This document shows positions 61,877 through 64,000 of a DNA stretch of 64,000 bases, piece after piece. The first letter of the stretch is position 1; each line of letters starts with the position of its first letter. A model generated the notes under the pieces. The model saw only the letters and a list, made by a program, of their open reading frames with translations. It did no database searches and had not been told where the DNA came from. The translations under genes and the position numbers were made by a program. The stretch is from VXYL01 sp965208525. Lineage in GTDB: Bacteria; Pseudomonadota; Gammaproteobacteria; Pseudomonadales; Azotimanducaceae. Location: NCBI GenBank assembly GCA_965208525.1, contig OZ242340.1, positions 3,782,001 through 3,846,000 on the forward strand, written 5' to 3'.

Positions 61877-62752
61877 TCAGGCCGCGTACTCGAAGTACGC
61901 ATTGGAGACGACGACGCGATCGTCCACCCGGCCCTCGAACACCACCCGGCCCTCGCCGTCGTTCCACGCCAGAACCCTGAGCGTGTCGCCCAAGAACACC
62001 GGCGCCGAGAAGCGCACCTTGATACGGCGAAACCGTGCCGGATCGCCACCGGCAAGCTCACGGAGCAGCAACTGGGCGCTGTGTCCGAAGGTGCACAGGC
62101 CATGCAGGATCACCTCGTCGAAGCCGCCGAAGCGGGCGGCCTCCGGGTCGATATGCAGCGGGTTGTAGTCGCCGGAAAGGCGGTAGATGTGGGCCTGGTT
62201 GTCCGCGACGACAGCGCTCATCGTGGCATCCGGCGCACGCTCTGGCACGGCGATCTTTTGCGAGAACGTCTGCCCCACACCCTCGAACGGCTCAATGTCG
62301 CCAAGCTTCGCAACGCCGCGCCGGAACGAGCCGTTCACCATCCGCACGCACACCTCGCCACCGGTGCCAAGCACCTCGCTCTCGAACTCGACGAAGCCGT
62401 TGCCGCGCCCGCGCGGGTGGATGCCGACAACGCGCGAACGAACCTGCACCTCCCCAGCCAGCGGCAGCGGCTTCACGAGTTCCAGATAGCGCTCGGCATC
62501 GATGTTGAGCGGCCCAGGCGAGCCCGGCACGAGCGCCGTGTCGATAGGCGCCCCGGCACCGCCCCAGCGGATCGGAAAGGTAGGGAACACCGCAAAGTCC
62601 GCATGCCGCTCATAGACAAACCGCAAGTCCCGCGTGCCAATCCCCACGGCATAGAGCAGCACATCGCGCTGGTCGTAGCGAATCGTGACGGGCTCTCCCC
62701 AAGGCCCTGGCTCTCCACCGGGAAGCGCGCCCAACGCGTCGTACACGGCCAT
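61877..62752 (-). CDS. MaoC-family enoyl-CoA hydratase (double hot-dog)
   Basis: 291 residues. The N-terminal hot-dog domain lacks catalytic residues; the C-terminal domain has the R-hydratase motif YRLSGDYNPLHIDPEAARFG (Asp and His catalytic) and VILHGLCTFGHSAQ. Resembles the hydratase 2 part of peroxisomal MFE-2 and actinobacterial Htd enzymes. Adds water to 2-enoyl-CoA with R stereochemistry. Six bases before the GMC gene, so co-transcribed. Confidence 0.9.
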   Translation of the reverse strand: MAVYDALGALPGGEPGPWGEPVTIRYDQRDVLLYAVGIGTRDLRFVYERHADFAVFPTFPIRWGGAGAPIDTALVPGSPGPLNIDAERYLELVKPLPLAGEVQVRSRVVGIHPRGRGNGFVEFESEVLGTGGEVCVRMVNGSFRRGVAKLGDIEPFEGVGQTFSQKIAVPERAPDATMSAVVADNQAHIYRLSGDYNPLHIDPEAARFGGFDEVILHGLCTFGHSAQLLLRELAGGDPARFRRIKVRFSAPVFLGDTLRVLAWNDGEGRVVFEGRVDDRVVVSNAYFEYAA

Positions 62753-62830
62753 AGGCCGGCTCCTTCATTGCAAACGATAGCGATGAGCGACACGTTGCCG
62801 TCCTCAGCCGGGAATTACAACCTAGGAGCC

Positions 62831-62872
62831 TGCGCGCCCTTGCGAGCGCGTCGGCAGTTGCTTCGCAACTGC
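62831..62872. repeat. Double-hairpin intergenic repeat
   Basis: TGCGCGCCCTTGCGAGCGCG then GGCAGTTGCTTCGCAACTGC, the same two-stem unit as at 46064-46110 with compensating changes in the second stem (GTTGC/GCAAC). Lies about 80 bp upstream of the MaoC start. Confidence 0.75.
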
Positions 62873-62893
62873 GGGCCTTCGGATTTGGCGACG

Positions 62894-62995
62894 GACGGGC
62901 CTTGGAGGGAAGGCATTCTGCCTTCCCCTTAGCGCCGATAGGCACTGTTGCGGTGCGCCAGCGAAGGCTGAATGTCCTTCCCTCCAAGGCCCGTC
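62894..62995. repeat. GGAGGG-type inverted-repeat element
   Basis: The arms GACGGGCCTTGGAGGGAAGG (62894 onward, continuing CATTC) and its reverse complement at 62970-62995 pair over about 25 bp with a single-base bulge, around a 51-bp core. Shares the GGAGGGA core with the MITE-like element at 35952-36123. No gene inside. Confidence 0.6.
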
Positions 62996-63019
62996 TTGTT
63001 CACGCACCAAAAAGGGCGA

Positions 63020-63041
63020 GATGCCCCTACCAGTGGGCATC
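63020..63041 (-). terminator. Hairpin after the PPC-repeat gene
   Basis: GATGCCC-CTACCAGT-GGGCATC gives a 7-bp stem 10 bp past the stop of the minus-strand gene; on that strand a TTTTT tract follows within about 7 nt. Plausible intrinsic terminator. Confidence 0.5.
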
Positions 63042-63051
63042 CCGGCAGTAT

Positions 63052-64000
63052 CTACGAGCCGTCGTCTTCGTCCCCGGCGCAGTCGCACTCGACCTGCGAC
63101 TCGCCCCAGGCGAGCACGCGGTAGCGTCCGGTCTCGTGGCCGCCGACCGCGACGTAGTAGACGCCGGCGTCCAGCGTCGCCTCGATGCGGAAGGCGCCGT
63201 CGGAGTCGTCCATCGCCAGCTCCATGCCGTCCGCGTCGCGCAGGTAGGCGTAGGTGTCGAGGGCGCCGGCGCTGCGGATCGTCACGTCCGTCATGTCCAT
63301 CGGAACGTCGAGACGGAACACGTCCATGTCCGTCTCCGCGGCGTCGATCTGGGCAGCCGTCGACAAGAGCGCCTGCGGCCTGATGTTGTCGACGTCGTCC
63401 TGGCTGTACAGCGTCAGCAGCGTCGACAGGCCCGCCGTGTCGCCGTGGTCCGCGTCGCCGCCGCCGAGCTGCGCGTTCACCGCGTAGCTGCCGGCGCCGC
63501 CGGACACCTCCAGGTAGTACACGCCGGCGGCCAGCTCCTCGGCGATGCTGAAGTTCATCGCCGGGCCGCCGCCGTCCGCCGACGCCAGCTCCTCGCCGGC
63601 GCCGCTGCGCAGGACGCCCATCGTGTCGGTCGGGCCGGCGGTCTCGAACACCACCGTGGCGTCGCCGGCGAGGTCGATGCGGAACACGTCCGCGTCGTCG
63701 CCGTCGGCGATCGTCCCGGTCAGCGGCGGGCCGATCGGCATCAGCGTCGAGGTCTCGTCGGTGCCGCCGTGATCCATCGCCGCCATCGCCTCCCCGGCGC
63801 AGGCGCAGTCGGGGTCCGAGCCGGAGGCGAGCACGCGGTAGCGGCCCGTCTCGCCCATCACCTCGACGTAGTAGGTGCCGGCGTCGAGCGTCTGGTCGAT
63901 CTGGAAGTTGCCGTCGCCGCCGTCCTCGGCCGCGACCTCCATGAGCGCGCTGTCGAGCAGGCGCCCGGCGGTGTCGGTGCTTCCGGCGCTGCGCACCGTC
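63052..64000 (-). CDS. Secreted/periplasmic protein with PPC-like repeats, 5' truncated
   Basis: C-terminal 316 residues; the start lies beyond the window. Three related beta-rich units of about 70-100 residues resemble bacterial pre-peptidase C-terminal (PPC) domains. Each has a DxF..D or DT opening, then a D-A-G-x-Y-Y-V/L-E/A-V strand: TLDAGTYYVEVMGETGRYRV, ELAAGVYYLEVSGGAGSYAV and TLDAGVYYVAVGGHETGRYR. Units 1 and 3 end in VLA.G/W then a Cys pair (DPDCACAG, VECDCAG). Very acidic and of high GC. PPC domains are usually tails of exported proteases, but the N-terminal part is not visible, so no activity is assigned. Confidence 0.8.
   Translation of the reverse strand, partial: TVRSAGSTDTAGRLLDSALMEVAAEDGGDGNFQIDQTLDAGTYYVEVMGETGRYRVLASGSDPDCACAGEAMAAMDHGGTDETSTLMPIGPPLTGTIADGDDADVFRIDLAGDATVVFETAGPTDTMGVLRSGAGEELASADGGGPAMNFSIAEELAAGVYYLEVSGGAGSYAVNAQLGGGDADHGDTAGLSTLLTLYSQDDVDNIRPQALLSTAAQIDAAETDMDVFRLDVPMDMTDVTIRSAGALDTYAYLRDADGMELAMDDSDGAFRIEATLDAGVYYVAVGGHETGRYRVLAWGESQVECDCAGDEDDGS

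Overview
The window looks like chromosome from a high-GC, Gram-negative bacterium, most likely an uncultured gammaproteobacterium. The best evidence is the run yceD-rpmF-plsX-fabD-fabG-acpP-fabF-mltG-tmk-holB at 3.6-11.6 kb, which is the gammaproteobacterial lipid and cell-envelope cluster. It lacks fabH and pabC, which usually sit in that run. comEC next to a DUF2062 gene, a cysteine-free ribosomal protein L32, several lipoproteins and a TRAP transporter fit the same picture. No rRNA, tRNA, CRISPR array, phage or insertion sequence was recognised. Many genes start with GTG or TTG.

Layout. 0-3.5 kb: comEC, DUF2062 and a GyrI-like gene. 3.5-11.6 kb: fatty-acid and cell-envelope cluster. 11.7-17.5 kb: DUF523 gene, then four acyl-CoA dehydrogenases in two divergent pairs around an unknown 139-residue protein. 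17.5-21 kb: dgcN-dgcA (D-glutamate breakdown), a class IV aminotransferase and a rhomboid-like protein. 21-28 kb: scattered catabolic oxidoreductases (Ldh family, thiolase-like, GMC, PhyH, quinone reductase) and a hicBA toxin-antitoxin locus whose toxin is frameshifted. 28-34.6 kb: hisH-hisF, hemH, TauE-like exporter, serine hydrolase, purine permease and PPOX protein. 34.6-39.3 kb: a TRAP operon. 39.5-42.6 kb: cysC beside a very large glycosyltransferase/sulfotransferase fusion. 42.8-56.4 kb: alpha/beta hydrolase, two LLM flavoenzymes, an enolase-superfamily dehydratase, a double-AAA ATPase, VOC protein, two ACAD-fold enzymes, DUF169, DUF6152, a possible di-iron protein and an MBL-fold lipoprotein. 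56.5-64 kb: APC permease, DUF433/DUF5615 toxin-antitoxin locus with a frameshifted toxin, MATE exporter, GMC oxidoreductase, MaoC hydratase and the C-terminal part of a protein with PPC-like repeats.

The most striking observation is at 38,638-39,252 on the minus strand. A periplasmic redoxin gene carries an in-frame TGA exactly where its thioredoxin-like CxxC motif should have the first cysteine (W-U-P-F-C). A 7-bp perfect stem with a GGUCG loop follows about 20 nt downstream, where a bacterial SECIS element should be. I read this as a selenoprotein. It is translationally coupled (GTGA overlap) to tatT and the TRAP transporter genes dctP, dctQ and dctM, so a selenocysteine thiol enzyme appears to belong to a TatT-type TRAP system.

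Intergenic spaces carry at least three families of palindromic repeats: a 55-bp tandem array of GGGCGACGCATGCGTCGCCC at two loci, both between convergent genes; a double hairpin of the type GCGCGCCC..GGGCGCG + GGCAGTTCG..CGAACTGCC at about five loci; and GGAGGG-type inverted repeats, one of which forms a MITE-like element inside the TRAP operon. The gene content (six ACAD-fold proteins, two LLM, two GMC, PhyH, MaoC, thiolase-like) suggests a heterotroph that oxidises complex carbon such as lipids, terpenoids or steroids. That last point is inference.
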